The notes under the pieces: model-generated
The model's input: only the letters and a program-made list of their open reading frames with translations
What the model was told of the DNA's origin: nothing
The model's database searches: none
Source of the DNA: JANQMX01 sp965247175
Lineage (GTDB): Bacteria > Pseudomonadota > Alphaproteobacteria > Kiloniellales > DSM-21159
Assembly (NCBI GenBank): GCA_965247175.1
Contig: OZ252006.1
Location: 3,224,001-3,288,000, forward strand
Direction: 5' to 3'
Length of the DNA stretch: 64,000 nucleotides
Program-made: the position numbers and the translations under genes
Shown: positions 8,717-16,461 of the stretch, piece after piece
Numbering within the stretch: the stretch's first letter is position 1
How the letters are laid out: the number at the start of each line of letters is the position of its first letter

Positions 8717-9277
8717 CTAAGGCCGTGGCGCATACTTGGCGAGGATGCGCTGAAGCGTACGGCGATGCATGCGCAGGCGGCGCGCCGTCTCAGAGACGTT
8801 GCGGTCGCACTGCTCGTAGATGCGCTGTATGTGTTCCCAGCGTACGCGGTCGGCCGACATGGGGTTCTCGGGCGGCGGCGGCATGCGGCCTTCCTCAGCC
8901 AAGAGCGCGGCCTCCACCTGGTCGGCGTCGGCCGGTTTGGTGAGATAGTCGGTGGCCCCGGCCTTCACCGCGGCCACAGCGGTGGCGATGTTGCCGTATC
9001 CGGTCAGCACGATGATGCGTGCGTCCGAGCGTACGTTGCGCAGGGTCTGAACCACATCGAGGCCGCTGCCGTCGCCGAGCCGCAGGTCGACCACCGCATA
9101 GGCCGGCCGGCCGAGCTCCGCCCGCTCCTTACCTTCCACCACCGAGCCGGCGGTTTCGACCAGGAATCCGCGGCGCTCCATAGCCTTTGCCAGACGCCCG
9201 GCGAGGCGCTCGTCGTCGTCGACAATCAGCAGCTTGGTTGCCGTCGCGCTACTGCTTTGAGGTTCCATCACGTGCAT
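8717..9277 (-). CDS. regA: RegA/ActR/PrrA-family redox response regulator
   Basis: The 186-residue two-domain regulator has receiver acidic residues VDDDE (about 19-23), a phospho-acceptor Asp64 in VVDLRLGDG, then the switch Thr/Lys in VLTGYGN and LTKPAD. A Fis-type helix-turn-helix follows at the C-terminus (NVSETARRLRMHRRTLQRIL), diagnostic of RegA/ActR/PrrA. I start at 9277 because AAGGA lies 5 nt upstream, formed by the last codons of regB, and only 1 nt separates it from the regB stop. A GTG at 9304 would force a 26-bp overlap. The family controls photosynthesis, respiration, nitrogen and carbon fixation genes in response to redox state. Confidence 0.93.
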   Translation of the reverse strand: MHVMEPQSSSATATKLLIVDDDERLAGRLAKAMERRGFLVETAGSVVEGKERAELGRPAYAVVDLRLGDGSGLDVVQTLRNVRSDARIIVLTGYGNIATAVAAVKAGATDYLTKPADADQVEAALLAEEGRMPPPPENPMSADRVRWEHIQRIYEQCDRNVSETARRLRMHRRTLQRILAKYAPRP

Positions 9278-9278
9278 G

Positions 9279-10748
9279 TCATTCCTTGTACGCGCGCTCA
9301 CCATAATCAGATGTGGCGCTCATCTCAAATCCGCTGCGGGGCCAGGACACGATCACCTCGGCCCCCAGCTTGCGCCCTGCTTCGTCGGCGCGGTTGCCGA
9401 AGGCGATGTCCGCCCCCAGCCGGCCGAGCAGAGTACGGGCAATGAAGACGCCCAGACCCATATGGTCTTCGCGGCCACGCCTGTCGGTGCGGCCGGTCGA
9501 CACATAGGGCTCACCCAGCTCGGCCAGGATTTGATCGTTGAAACCCGGGCCATCGTCGCGAATGCGGGCCTCGACCCGGGTGTCACTCCAGGACAGCCGC
9601 ACCTCGACCCGTTCCTCGGCGAACTGCAAGGCGTTCTGCAGCAAAGTGCCCAGCCCGTGCAGCAGCTCCGGCGTGCGCTCGGCCTGCGGCTGCTTGGCCG
9701 GGGAGAGGCCGCGCGCCGGGCGAATGTCCAGCGCCACCTCCTCGTTCGCGAAGGGCGCCGCCGCGGCCTCGATCAGGGCCGAGAAGGGCAGGCGGTTGTA
9801 GGGCTGGCCGCCGTCTTGCTCCAGGCCCGCGGCGAGATCGGCCAGGATATCGCTGCAGCGCTGGCTCTCTTGCTGCAGCAGCTCGACGTCGTCACGCAGG
9901 GGACTGTCCGGCGGCAGGTTTTCGGGCAGCTCCTTCTCCATCTCGCGGGCGATCACCGCGATGGTCGCCAGCGGGCTGCCGAGCTGATGCGCTGCCGCCG
10001 CCGCCAGGCCGCCGACCGCATAGAGGCGCTGTTCGCGTGCCAAGGCCATCTGGCTGGCGGCCAGGGCGTCGGTCATCTGGCGCGCCTGGCTGGCGGTCGA
10101 GGAGACATAGGCGGCAACGAAGAGCACCGCCAAAACGATCGCAACCCAAATCCCGACGAGATAGATCTGCGGCAGCACCAGGCCGCCGCTGGCCCAGGGC
10201 AGGGGCTGATGCCAGACCAGGAGGATACTGGCGCAGGCCACCGCGAAGCCGGCCAGCACCAGAGTCGAGCTGCGCGACAGAGTGGAGGCGGAGACCACCA
10301 CCGGCGACAGCAGCAGGATGGCGAAGGGGTTGCTGAGCCCGCCGGTCAAGAACAGCAGAAGCGAGAGCTGCGCCAGATCGAAGGCCAGATGAACCGCCGC
10401 GGCCCGGTCCGAGAGCCAAGCCTGGGACGGGCTGGTGAAGCTCGCCACGAGATTGAAGACCGCGGCGGCCATGATGACCAAGCCGATGGGCAACGCGGCG
10501 ATGGTGAACTGGAAGCCGATCTCGACCGCCGCCAGGGCGGTGAGCTGGCCGACCACCGCGATCCAGCGGATCTGCACCAGGGTGCGCAGCCGCACGCGGC
10601 CGGAGGTGGCAGCACCCAGCGAAGCCAGGCGCTGCATCCAGCCGGACGCACCAGCGTCGGCGGCGGCCTCCGCCTCCCTGTTCTGGGTGGCCTGTACCTC
10701 GGCGAGCTCCCGGCCGAGTGGCGCGAGCTCGCCGCGGAACTCGGTCAC
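9279..10748 (-). CDS. regB: RegB/ActS/PrrB-family membrane redox sensor kinase
   Basis: The 489-residue kinase has six predicted membrane helices (about residues 60-215). It has the conserved quinone-binding heptapeptide GGLSNPF at about 136-142, the H-box AAHQLGSPLATIAV with phospho-His254, and a conserved cysteine at about 298 in QRCSDIL, matching the RegB redox-box position. The ATPase domain follows with DDGPGF and GLGVFIA. In this family the quinone pool and cysteine oxidation inhibit autophosphorylation. The start is a GTG overlapping the upstream stop (GTGA). regA follows directly. Confidence 0.93.
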   Translation of the reverse strand: MTEFRGELAPLGRELAEVQATQNREAEAAADAGASGWMQRLASLGAATSGRVRLRTLVQIRWIAVVGQLTALAAVEIGFQFTIAALPIGLVIMAAAVFNLVASFTSPSQAWLSDRAAAVHLAFDLAQLSLLLFLTGGLSNPFAILLLSPVVVSASTLSRSSTLVLAGFAVACASILLVWHQPLPWASGGLVLPQIYLVGIWVAIVLAVLFVAAYVSSTASQARQMTDALAASQMALAREQRLYAVGGLAAAAAHQLGSPLATIAVIAREMEKELPENLPPDSPLRDDVELLQQESQRCSDILADLAAGLEQDGGQPYNRLPFSALIEAAAAPFANEEVALDIRPARGLSPAKQPQAERTPELLHGLGTLLQNALQFAEERVEVRLSWSDTRVEARIRDDGPGFNDQILAELGEPYVSTGRTDRRGREDHMGLGVFIARTLLGRLGADIAFGNRADEAGRKLGAEVIVSWPRSGFEMSATSDYGERAYKE

Positions 10749-10951
10749 GACAGGGAGATCTCTCCCTCGATCACGTGCTCGCCTTCCATGCCTTCCAAGG
10801 TCAGCACCATGCGCGCCTTGACCACGTCATCCTCGGTCAGCTCGCCGGATTCCAGGTGCTCACGCACGGCCTGCTCGATTTCCCGCTGGGAGGTGACCCC
10901 CACCTTCTTGAGGAACTTGCGTACCTCCATGTTGAAGACGTCCTCGTTCAC
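10745..10951 (-). CDS. DUF6494-family small protein, first gene of regBA operon
   Basis: The 68-residue acidic helical protein (VNEDVFNMEVRKFLKKVGVT followed by a QREIEQAVREHLESG helix) resembles a small family catalogued as DUF6494 in alphaproteobacteria. The GTG start at 10951 is preceded by GAGGAGGAG. The upstream in-frame ATG would add 53 non-conserved residues. Its TGA overlaps the regB GTG by 4 bp, so translation is probably coupled to the sensor kinase. Its function is unknown. It is cytosolic and too small for a DNA-binding domain I can recognise. Confidence 0.8.
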   Translation of the reverse strand: MNEDVFNMEVRKFLKKVGVTSQREIEQAVREHLESGELTEDDVVKARMVLTLEGMEGEHVIEGEISLS

Positions 10952-11017
10952 CCTTAGCTCCTCCTCATCGCCTGTTGGTGGCTCGCCGTCTCTCACGCCG
11001 TTGGGCCGCGGGACGGC

Positions 11018-11038
11018 TTGCGCTATAGTTGGGCGCAA
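11018..11038. promoter_or_regulatory. Dyad over a -10-like box between DUF6494-regBA and the dioxygenase gene
   Basis: TTGCGC at 11018-11023 and GCGCAA at 11033-11038 form a perfect 6-bp dyad with a 9-bp centre holding TATAGT. It lies in the 148-bp divergent gap, about 60 bp from each start codon. Position and symmetry suggest an operator or a promoter with a regulator site. I cannot name the protein. Confidence 0.35.
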
Positions 11039-11099
11039 ATGGACGATTTGGCAAAGGCCGCGCAAAAAGGACGCGGCCGCCAAGGCAGGAGGACACCCG

Positions 11100-11906
11100 A
11101 TGAAACTCACCGAGGCACAGCTCGCCGATTTCGACCGGGAGGGCTATCTCTTCATGCCCGAGCGCTTCACCGCCGCCGAAGCGGCCCTGCTGCGCGAGGA
11201 AGCAGACCGAGTCTATGCCCTGGATCGCGAGGAGGTCTGGCGCGAGGACAACGGCGCCCCGCGCACCGCCTTCGCCGCCCACACCTACAACGAGGCCTTC
11301 GGGCGCCTTGGCAAGCATCCGCGGCTGGTCGAGCCGGTCATGCAGCTCTTGGACGGCCAAGTCTACATGCATCAGTACAAGGTCAACGCCAAGGCGGCCT
11401 TCGACGGCGCCGTCTGGCAGTGGCATCAGGACTACGGCACCTGGGCGCGCGACGATTTGATGCCCGAGCCCCGGGCCATGAACATCGCCGTGTTCCTCGA
11501 CGAGGTGACGAACGTCAACGGCCCCCTGATGCTCATCCCCAGGAGCCACAAGGCAGGCGTGCTGGAGGCCGGGCACGACCTCGAGACCACCAGCTATCCC
11601 CTCTGGACCTTGGATCGGGAGACGGTGACGCGGCTCGCCGAGGAGGGCGGCATCGTCGCGCCGACCGGCCCCGCCGGCTCGGTGCTGATGTTCCACTGCA
11701 ACCTGGTGCACGCCAGCCCGCCCAACATCGGGCCCTGGGGCCGCTCCATCGTCTATCTCTCGCTCTGCGAAGTGACCAACCACATCCGGCAGTTCCAGCG
11801 CGCCGAGTGGATCGCCCACCGCGACTTCGCCCCCATAGAGCCTCTCCCCGACGACTGCCTCGCCGAGCTGGTCGCCCAGCGCGCCAGCCCGCAGGCGGCG
11901 GAGTAG
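11100..11906 (+). CDS. Phytanoyl-CoA dioxygenase (PhyH) family, EctD-like Fe(II)/2-oxoglutarate hydroxylase
   Basis: The 268-residue enzyme has the iron triad His109-x-Asp111 in WQWHQDYGTW and a distal His204 in NLVHASPPN. Arg215 follows as 2-oxoglutarate anchor. The segment WHQDYGTWARDDLMP and the NGPLMLIPRSHK block parallel the ectoine hydroxylase signature, but several EctD-specific positions differ and no ectoine synthesis genes are present. It may hydroxylate a related compatible solute or amino acid. It is transcribed divergently from the DUF6494-regB-regA operon. Start chosen at the ATG after GGCAGGAGG. Confidence 0.85.
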   Translation: MKLTEAQLADFDREGYLFMPERFTAAEAALLREEADRVYALDREEVWREDNGAPRTAFAAHTYNEAFGRLGKHPRLVEPVMQLLDGQVYMHQYKVNAKAAFDGAVWQWHQDYGTWARDDLMPEPRAMNIAVFLDEVTNVNGPLMLIPRSHKAGVLEAGHDLETTSYPLWTLDRETVTRLAEEGGIVAPTGPAGSVLMFHCNLVHASPPNIGPWGRSIVYLSLCEVTNHIRQFQRAEWIAHRDFAPIEPLPDDCLAELVAQRASPQAAE

Positions 11907-12040
11907 GAGCGCAGCGAACTGTCTCATCGCGCGAACACGGCCGGAGCCGTCTTTGCGACAGAGCGGTCAGTTTGACGCCGCAATCTAAGAACGAATAGTG
12001 TCAGACGCCAAAAGTGCTGCTCTTCGGTGAGAGCGTCTGA

Positions 12041-12331
12041 ATGGAAACAGCCCTTGGATTGCTGGCCTTTGGAATCTGCGGGTTCTTGCTGTTCAAGGCT
12101 GCTGTTTCGTTTTTTAGGATGTGGAACCCGCAAGAAAAGGTCGGCGACAGCACGGAGAACCGGAGCAACTGTTCTTCGTTTTATGAATTATTGTGGCCGT
12201 TCTCTCTCTTTATTGAGAATAATGAAGAAAATAAAGAAACACGCCAGCATTTCTGGGATTTCTTGCTGTACTCGATGCTGATGTTCTTTGTCATAGTCGC
12301 CTTAGCTTTTGTGCAGTTGTTCTTCGAGTAG
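12041..12331 (+). CDS. Small two-helix membrane protein of low-GC composition
   Basis: The 96-residue predicted protein has hydrophobic helices at about residues 6-26 and 76-95, with a polar, asparagine/glutamate-rich middle that includes NNEENKETR. A GAGAG lies about 7 nt ahead of the ATG. The region is visibly richer in A/T than its neighbours and uses codons such as TTT, TTA and AAT, which suggests recent acquisition. I do not recognise a family. It ends 17 bp before kptA on the same strand. Confidence 0.5.
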   Translation: METALGLLAFGICGFLLFKAAVSFFRMWNPQEKVGDSTENRSNCSSFYELLWPFSLFIENNEENKETRQHFWDFLLYSMLMFFVIVALAFVQLFFE

Positions 12332-12348
12332 CCCGTAGAGTCAGAACC

Positions 12349-12894
12349 GTGACGATGAAGAGCGACGCCCGCATCCAGAGCAAGTTTCTGAGCTTTATCC
12401 TGCGCCACGGCGCGCCGGAGCAGGGCATCGAACTCGGGCCGGGCGGCTGGGCGGCGATCGCGGAGGTCGACCGGGTGGCGTCCTTTCCGGTGACGGTCGA
12501 GCGTATCCGCGCCGTCGTGGAGGGCAGCCACAAGGCGCGCTTCGAGGTGTCGGAAGACGGCATGCTGATCCGCGCAACCCACGGCCACTCGGCCGAGGTC
12601 GACCTGCAGCTCGCCCCCAAGGCGCCGCCGGCCCGCCTCTACCACGGCACCGCCATGCGGCACCTGGAGGCGATCCGGCGCGAGGGCCTCAGGCCGCAAA
12701 GCCGGCAATTCGTCCACCTCCATGGCGAACTGGACACCGCGCAGACGACCGGCGCCCGTCACGGCAAGCCCGTCGTGCTGCTCGTCGAGACTGGCCGAAT
12801 GCACAAGGACGGACATGCCTTCTTCGAGTCCACCAGCGGCGTCTGGCTGACGGCACAGGTGCCGCCCGGCTATCTGGAGACGCCGGACGAATAG
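12349..12894 (+). CDS. kptA: RNA 2'-phosphotransferase, Tpt1/KptA family
   Basis: The 181-residue protein shows the family plan: an N-terminal winged domain with SKFLSFILRHGAPEQGIEL and GGWAAI, then an ADP-ribosyltransferase-like domain with LYHGTAMRHLEAIRREGL and the following QFVHLHGEL. In fungi Tpt1 removes a splice-junction 2'-phosphate from tRNA to NAD, releasing ADP-ribose 1'',2''-cyclic phosphate. Bacterial KptA has the activity although its physiological RNA or nucleotide substrate is unclear. The start is a GTG. An ATG two codons later is also possible. It forms a loose unit with the small membrane gene upstream. Confidence 0.93.
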   Translation: MTMKSDARIQSKFLSFILRHGAPEQGIELGPGGWAAIAEVDRVASFPVTVERIRAVVEGSHKARFEVSEDGMLIRATHGHSAEVDLQLAPKAPPARLYHGTAMRHLEAIRREGLRPQSRQFVHLHGELDTAQTTGARHGKPVVLLVETGRMHKDGHAFFESTSGVWLTAQVPPGYLETPDE

Positions 12895-12972
12895 GGAACC
12901 AGCCCTTCACAGTTACCTAACGGCCGGTCGCTAAGCCTGGGGCCGGACGTCCCAGCTTGAGGAGCGCGGCCG

Positions 12973-13533
12973 ATGGCAGCCGAGCGATCGAACATCTCCT
13001 ACTACCACTTCCTGCGGAACAAGGAGACGCGGCACCGCCAGCGGCTCGGCCCCCTGGCGCCGGTGCTTGGGCTCGTCTTGATCGTCGCCTTCGCGCTCTT
13101 CCTGCTGCCGCTCTTCCTCTTCATGCTGGTCTTCAACCGGCTGTACTTCTGGCTGCGCAACCAGAAGCCCATCGACCCCAAGCCCTACTTCCATTTCGAC
13201 CGGCACCGCATCGCCCACCTCGGGCTGATGGACCGGCTCTGGTGCGAGTACTGCGAATGGGCCAACGGCAGCCTGCAGTGGATTTCCGACGTGGTGAAAG
13301 AGATCGAGCGCCGCTACTGCCCGATCAAGAACGCCTGCGACCCGCACTGCGCCAAGGCCAAGGCCTGGCGCGAGGACTTCTTGCAGCACGATCACGACCT
13401 GCCGGAGCTCAAGCGCTTCTTCTTCGACGGCCGCTACGAAGACATCTCCGAATGCGAGAAGGGCCGGGCTGCGGACAGCGATGAGCGGGCTCAGCGCGGC
13501 CCCACGGCGGACCCCAGCGCAAAACCGCAGTGA
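12973..13533 (+). CDS. Membrane protein with cysteine-rich cytosolic tail, unknown function
   Basis: The 186-residue protein has a hydrophobic stretch long enough for one or two helices (about 26-62, containing LLPLFLFMLVFNRLYFWL). A soluble region follows with paired cysteines, WCEYCEW and RRYCPIKNACDPHC. The spacing of those cysteines suggests a metal or Fe-S site. The last 25 residues are polar and low in complexity. I recognise no named family. It ends just before palindrome copy 2, with LysE downstream on the same strand. Confidence 0.65.
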   Translation: MAAERSNISYYHFLRNKETRHRQRLGPLAPVLGLVLIVAFALFLLPLFLFMLVFNRLYFWLRNQKPIDPKPYFHFDRHRIAHLGLMDRLWCEYCEWANGSLQWISDVVKEIERRYCPIKNACDPHCAKAKAWREDFLQHDHDLPELKRFFFDGRYEDISECEKGRAADSDERAQRGPTADPSAKPQ

Positions 13534-13545
13534 CGGCATGATATG

Positions 13546-13662
13546 GGCGCCTTCAGTGCCATGCGGCGCCAGCCCGCTCCCCCTCCCGACCACCCAATAG
13601 GGTACCATGCCATGGGTGGTCGGGAGAGGGAGCGGGACGGCACAGTGCGGCGCGACAGCGCC
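13546..13662. repeat. Dispersed long palindrome, divergent copy 2 with compensatory changes
   Basis: Arms at 13573-13596 and 13613-13636 (24 nt each) pair with one mismatch around the same loop motif tagggtaccatgcca. Compared with the other copies, at least three stem positions differ and one base pair is lost. Each change in one arm is matched in the other. GC-rich flanks (gggcgccttcagtgcc and ggcgcgacagcgcccc) follow the common plan. It lies between two genes on the plus strand. Confidence 0.85.
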
Positions 13663-13713
13663 CCAGAAGACCGCCCCTCGACAGCCTGTCTTTCCGGCGA
13701 CTAACCTCCCGCC

Positions 13714-14334
13714 ATGACCATCGAGAGCTGGATTGCCTACATCGTCGCCCTGTCGCTGCTCGGCCTTTCGCCGGGGCCTGCCTGGGCGGCCGTCATCACA
13801 ACCGGTATCGCCCGCGGCTTTCCGCGCGCCGCCGCCATGGCCCTGGGCATCGCGCTCGGTGATGTGGTCTTCCTGCTCTTCGCCGTCTTCGGCCTGGCCG
13901 TGCTGGCCCAGACGCTGGGCAACCTCTTCATCGTCGTGAAGCTGCTCGGCGCCGCCTACCTGATCTGGCTCGGCATCTCCCTGTGGCGCAACCCGCCCAA
14001 GGTGGACCTGGACGCGGCACCCCAGGGCGGGCGGCTCGGACCTTTCTTCGGCGGCTTCGCGCTGACTTTGGGCAACCCCAAGGTGATCGCCTTCTACCTC
14101 GGCTTCCTGCCCGCCTTCATGGATCTGCAGGCGCTGACCGGCGGCCAACTCCTGTTGGTCGCGGCCACCACCTTCGTGGTCATTGCCGGCTTTCTTTCCG
14201 GCTATGCGGCGCTGGCCGCCCGCTCACGCCGCTTCTTCGCCGAGGGAAAGACGGGCGCCTTCGCCCGCAAGCTGCTCGGTCGGGTACTCGGCACCACCCT
14301 GATCGGCACCGGCGTCGCCGTCGCCACGCGGTAA
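13714..14334 (+). CDS. LysE-family amino-acid exporter (translocator)
   Basis: The 206-residue inner-membrane protein has about six hydrophobic helices and the N-terminal signature LLGLSPGPAWAAVITTG, with GNPKVIAFYLGFLPAF in the second half. Both are hallmarks of the LysE/RhtB exporters that extrude lysine, threonine, homoserine or other amino acids in exchange for protons. Length is standard. It is a single gene downstream of palindrome copy 2. No regulator is adjacent, and the substrate cannot be assigned. Confidence 0.92.
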   Translation: MTIESWIAYIVALSLLGLSPGPAWAAVITTGIARGFPRAAAMALGIALGDVVFLLFAVFGLAVLAQTLGNLFIVVKLLGAAYLIWLGISLWRNPPKVDLDAAPQGGRLGPFFGGFALTLGNPKVIAFYLGFLPAFMDLQALTGGQLLLVAATTFVVIAGFLSGYAALAARSRRFFAEGKTGAFARKLLGRVLGTTLIGTGVAVATR

Positions 14335-14458
14335 GCGAAGCGCCTGTGCTCTATGATAAGCGGGCATAGCTCCCGTTCCCTTTGGGCTTGGGCAAAACCC
14401 TGGTCGCTTGAGAAACCGCTCTGGCAGACTGCGTCGAAACAGACAATCGCTTGAGAGG

Positions 14459-15748
14459 ATGTCGACCGTGCCAACGCCCGCCGACCGGCTCTATCGTATC
14501 TGCGAGGAAGGTCTCTGCATCGGCTGCGGTCTCTGCCAGGCCATCGCCGGCGACGACAAGATCGAGATCGTGGTCACGCCCGAAGGCGCCTTGCGGCCGC
14601 TGGCGGGCGAGAGCCTGGACGACGAAACGGTCGACCTGATCTATGCGCTCTGCCCCGGGACGCACCTGGAAGGCCTGCCCGCGCAAGAGGTCGACCAAGC
14701 CAGCATTCAGGATCTCGTGTGGGGGCCGCATCGCAGCGTCGCGAAAGCCCATGCCGGCGACCCGGAGGTGCGCTTTCTGGGCGCGGCTGGCGGTGTCCTG
14801 ACCGCGCTGGCCATCCACCTCTTGGAGAGCGGTGCCGTCGATTTCGTGCTTCATGCGGCACCCGCCAAGGAGATGCCGTCGTTCGGCGTGCGCCAGATCA
14901 GCCGCAGCCGGGCTGACGTGCTGGCCGGCGCCGGCTCGCGCTACGGCCCGACGGCGACGCTGATCGACATCGATGCCGTCCTGGCGCAAGGCCAGCCCTT
15001 CGCCTTCATCGGCACGCCCTGCGACATCACCGCTCTGCGCAACCTGGCCCGGCACGACCCGCGGGTCGATGCGCTCTGCCGCATGATGATGACTCCGGTC
15101 TGCGGCGGCTTCATGGAGACGCCGGCCCTGGCCAGGAAGACCGAGTCCTTCGGCGTGCCTTTCGAGCGGCTGACCGCGCTCAGCTATCGCGGTCGGGGCT
15201 GCCCCGGGCCGACACGCATGGAGCGCGACGACGGGCTGGCGGTGGAGAAATCCTATCTCGACTTCTGGGGCGAGGACGACAGCACCTGGTCGCTGCCCTG
15301 GCGCTGCAAGATCTGCGCGGACGGCATCGGCGAAGCGGCCGACATCGCCGTGTCGGACGTCTGGCCGGGCGGCGCCCCGACCCGCGAGGAGGCCGAGAAC
15401 CATACGCTGGACCCGGGCAGCAACGGCGTGGTCCTCCGCACGGCCCGGGGGCAGGCGCTGTTCGATGCGGCCGTCGCAGCCGGCGCGCTGGTGCGCGAGG
15501 CGGACTGCAGCGCCGAGGACATGAGCCTCTGGCAGCCGCATCAGGTCCGCAAGAAGCAGGCCGTCTGGGCCCGCTATGAAGGCATGCGCGAGGCCGGCCA
15601 CCTAGTGCCGGAGACAGCCCGACTACGCCTGGACGCGCTCTACGCCGCCAACGCGACGGAAGAGAACACCGAAGAGACCGAGGGCACGCGCCGCCGGCTC
15701 GAAGCCGGCAAGGCCTCCGAGCCGCGACCGACGCGGCGATCTGGATAA
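14459..15748 (+). CDS. FrhB-like F420-hydrogenase/dehydrogenase beta-subunit family iron-sulfur flavoprotein
   Basis: The 429-residue protein has an N-terminal ferredoxin-like cluster with CEEGLCIGCGLC (Cys15, 20, 23, 26) and CPG further on, then the FrhB core: FLGAAGGVLTALAIHLLE, FIGTPCDITALRNLA, and the CKICADG...DIAVSDVWPGG block. Relatives use FAD and F420, ferredoxin or other low-potential carriers; 7-hydroxymethyl chlorophyll a reductase is one. No F420 genes are in the window. A GAGAGG abuts this ATG, so the GTG at 14468, with 9-nt spacing, is an alternative start. Confidence 0.85.
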   Translation: MSTVPTPADRLYRICEEGLCIGCGLCQAIAGDDKIEIVVTPEGALRPLAGESLDDETVDLIYALCPGTHLEGLPAQEVDQASIQDLVWGPHRSVAKAHAGDPEVRFLGAAGGVLTALAIHLLESGAVDFVLHAAPAKEMPSFGVRQISRSRADVLAGAGSRYGPTATLIDIDAVLAQGQPFAFIGTPCDITALRNLARHDPRVDALCRMMMTPVCGGFMETPALARKTESFGVPFERLTALSYRGRGCPGPTRMERDDGLAVEKSYLDFWGEDDSTWSLPWRCKICADGIGEAADIAVSDVWPGGAPTREEAENHTLDPGSNGVVLRTARGQALFDAAVAAGALVREADCSAEDMSLWQPHQVRKKQAVWARYEGMREAGHLVPETARLRLDALYAANATEENTEETEGTRRRLEAGKASEPRPTRRSG

Positions 15749-15781
15749 GCCTGGACCGCTGGCCGCCTGACGTCGCCGGCC

Positions 15782-16357
15782 TCAAAAGGGAATGAAGGGA
15801 CAGTCGGGCAGCAGGGTCTCGATCTCGTCGTCGTGCCGGACCTTCATGTGCGCGGAGATCACATGGCTGATGCCGGGACCGTCCGACAGCGGCAGATCGA
15901 CGGCCATGACCTTAATGAAGTCGCGCTCGTGCTGGGTGAGGCGGCCGGAGGTGATGCCGATGAAGGGCGCCCTATCCATCTCCTCGAAGTAACGCAGCTC
16001 GCTCGACTTCCAGGCCTCCGGGTCGAGCGACTGGGAGCCCAGGGTCTTGTTCGTGTAGTCGACCCGCCACCACTCAACCAGCTGCGTGCCCCAGAGGGTG
16101 AAGCGGAGGTTGAAGGGCTCGCGTTCGATCCGGGCAATGAAGATCTGCCCGAACCAGCCTTTGAAGTCCTTCATCTCGAAGTCGCTGCGACGGGGTAGAC
16201 GGCCGGCCGCGCCCCTGCGCTTATGCCAGCGCTCGACGAGCTCCTCGAAGGGGCCGAAGAGCCGCGGATGGATGTCCAGCGGGCACATGGCATAGCGCCA
16301 ATCGACTGCCGTCGTTCTTGGCTTAAGAACTGTGTGGAAATCACTGCGGGATTTCAC
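15782..16357 (-). CDS. PAS-domain (PAS_5-like) single-domain protein
   Basis: The 191-residue cytosolic protein matches a PAS-like family common in Rhodospirillales. Its conserved pattern is RLPRRSDFEMKDFKGWFGQI, then FTLWGTQLVEWWRVDYTNKTLG, and a late LPLSDGPGISHVISA strand pair. No kinase, GGDEF or DNA-binding domain is attached, so it probably acts as a stand-alone ligand sensor or partner. It converges with the FrhB-like gene over a 33-bp gap. Ligand and partner are unknown. Confidence 0.75.
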   Translation of the reverse strand: MKSRSDFHTVLKPRTTAVDWRYAMCPLDIHPRLFGPFEELVERWHKRRGAAGRLPRRSDFEMKDFKGWFGQIFIARIEREPFNLRFTLWGTQLVEWWRVDYTNKTLGSQSLDPEAWKSSELRYFEEMDRAPFIGITSGRLTQHERDFIKVMAVDLPLSDGPGISHVISAHMKVRHDDEIETLLPDCPFIPF

Positions 16358-16461
16358 CGCCCGACGCTCCCGCTACTCCAGTCATCGCGTGGAAACTAAG
16401 GGGCGGCCGGACCCGGGCAAGCCAGGACTATAGTACTAGAATACCTCCGGTGGGGGGTGCT

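Noticed and set aside
9278..9304. regA start at GTG/ATG 9304
   Set aside because: It would overlap regB by 26 bp and lacks a ribosome site. The ATG at 9277 has AAGGA at 5 nt and gives the usual regulator length.
11018..11038. Specific RegA binding site
   Set aside because: The dyad does not match a RegA consensus that I could confirm. It was kept only as an unassigned palindrome.
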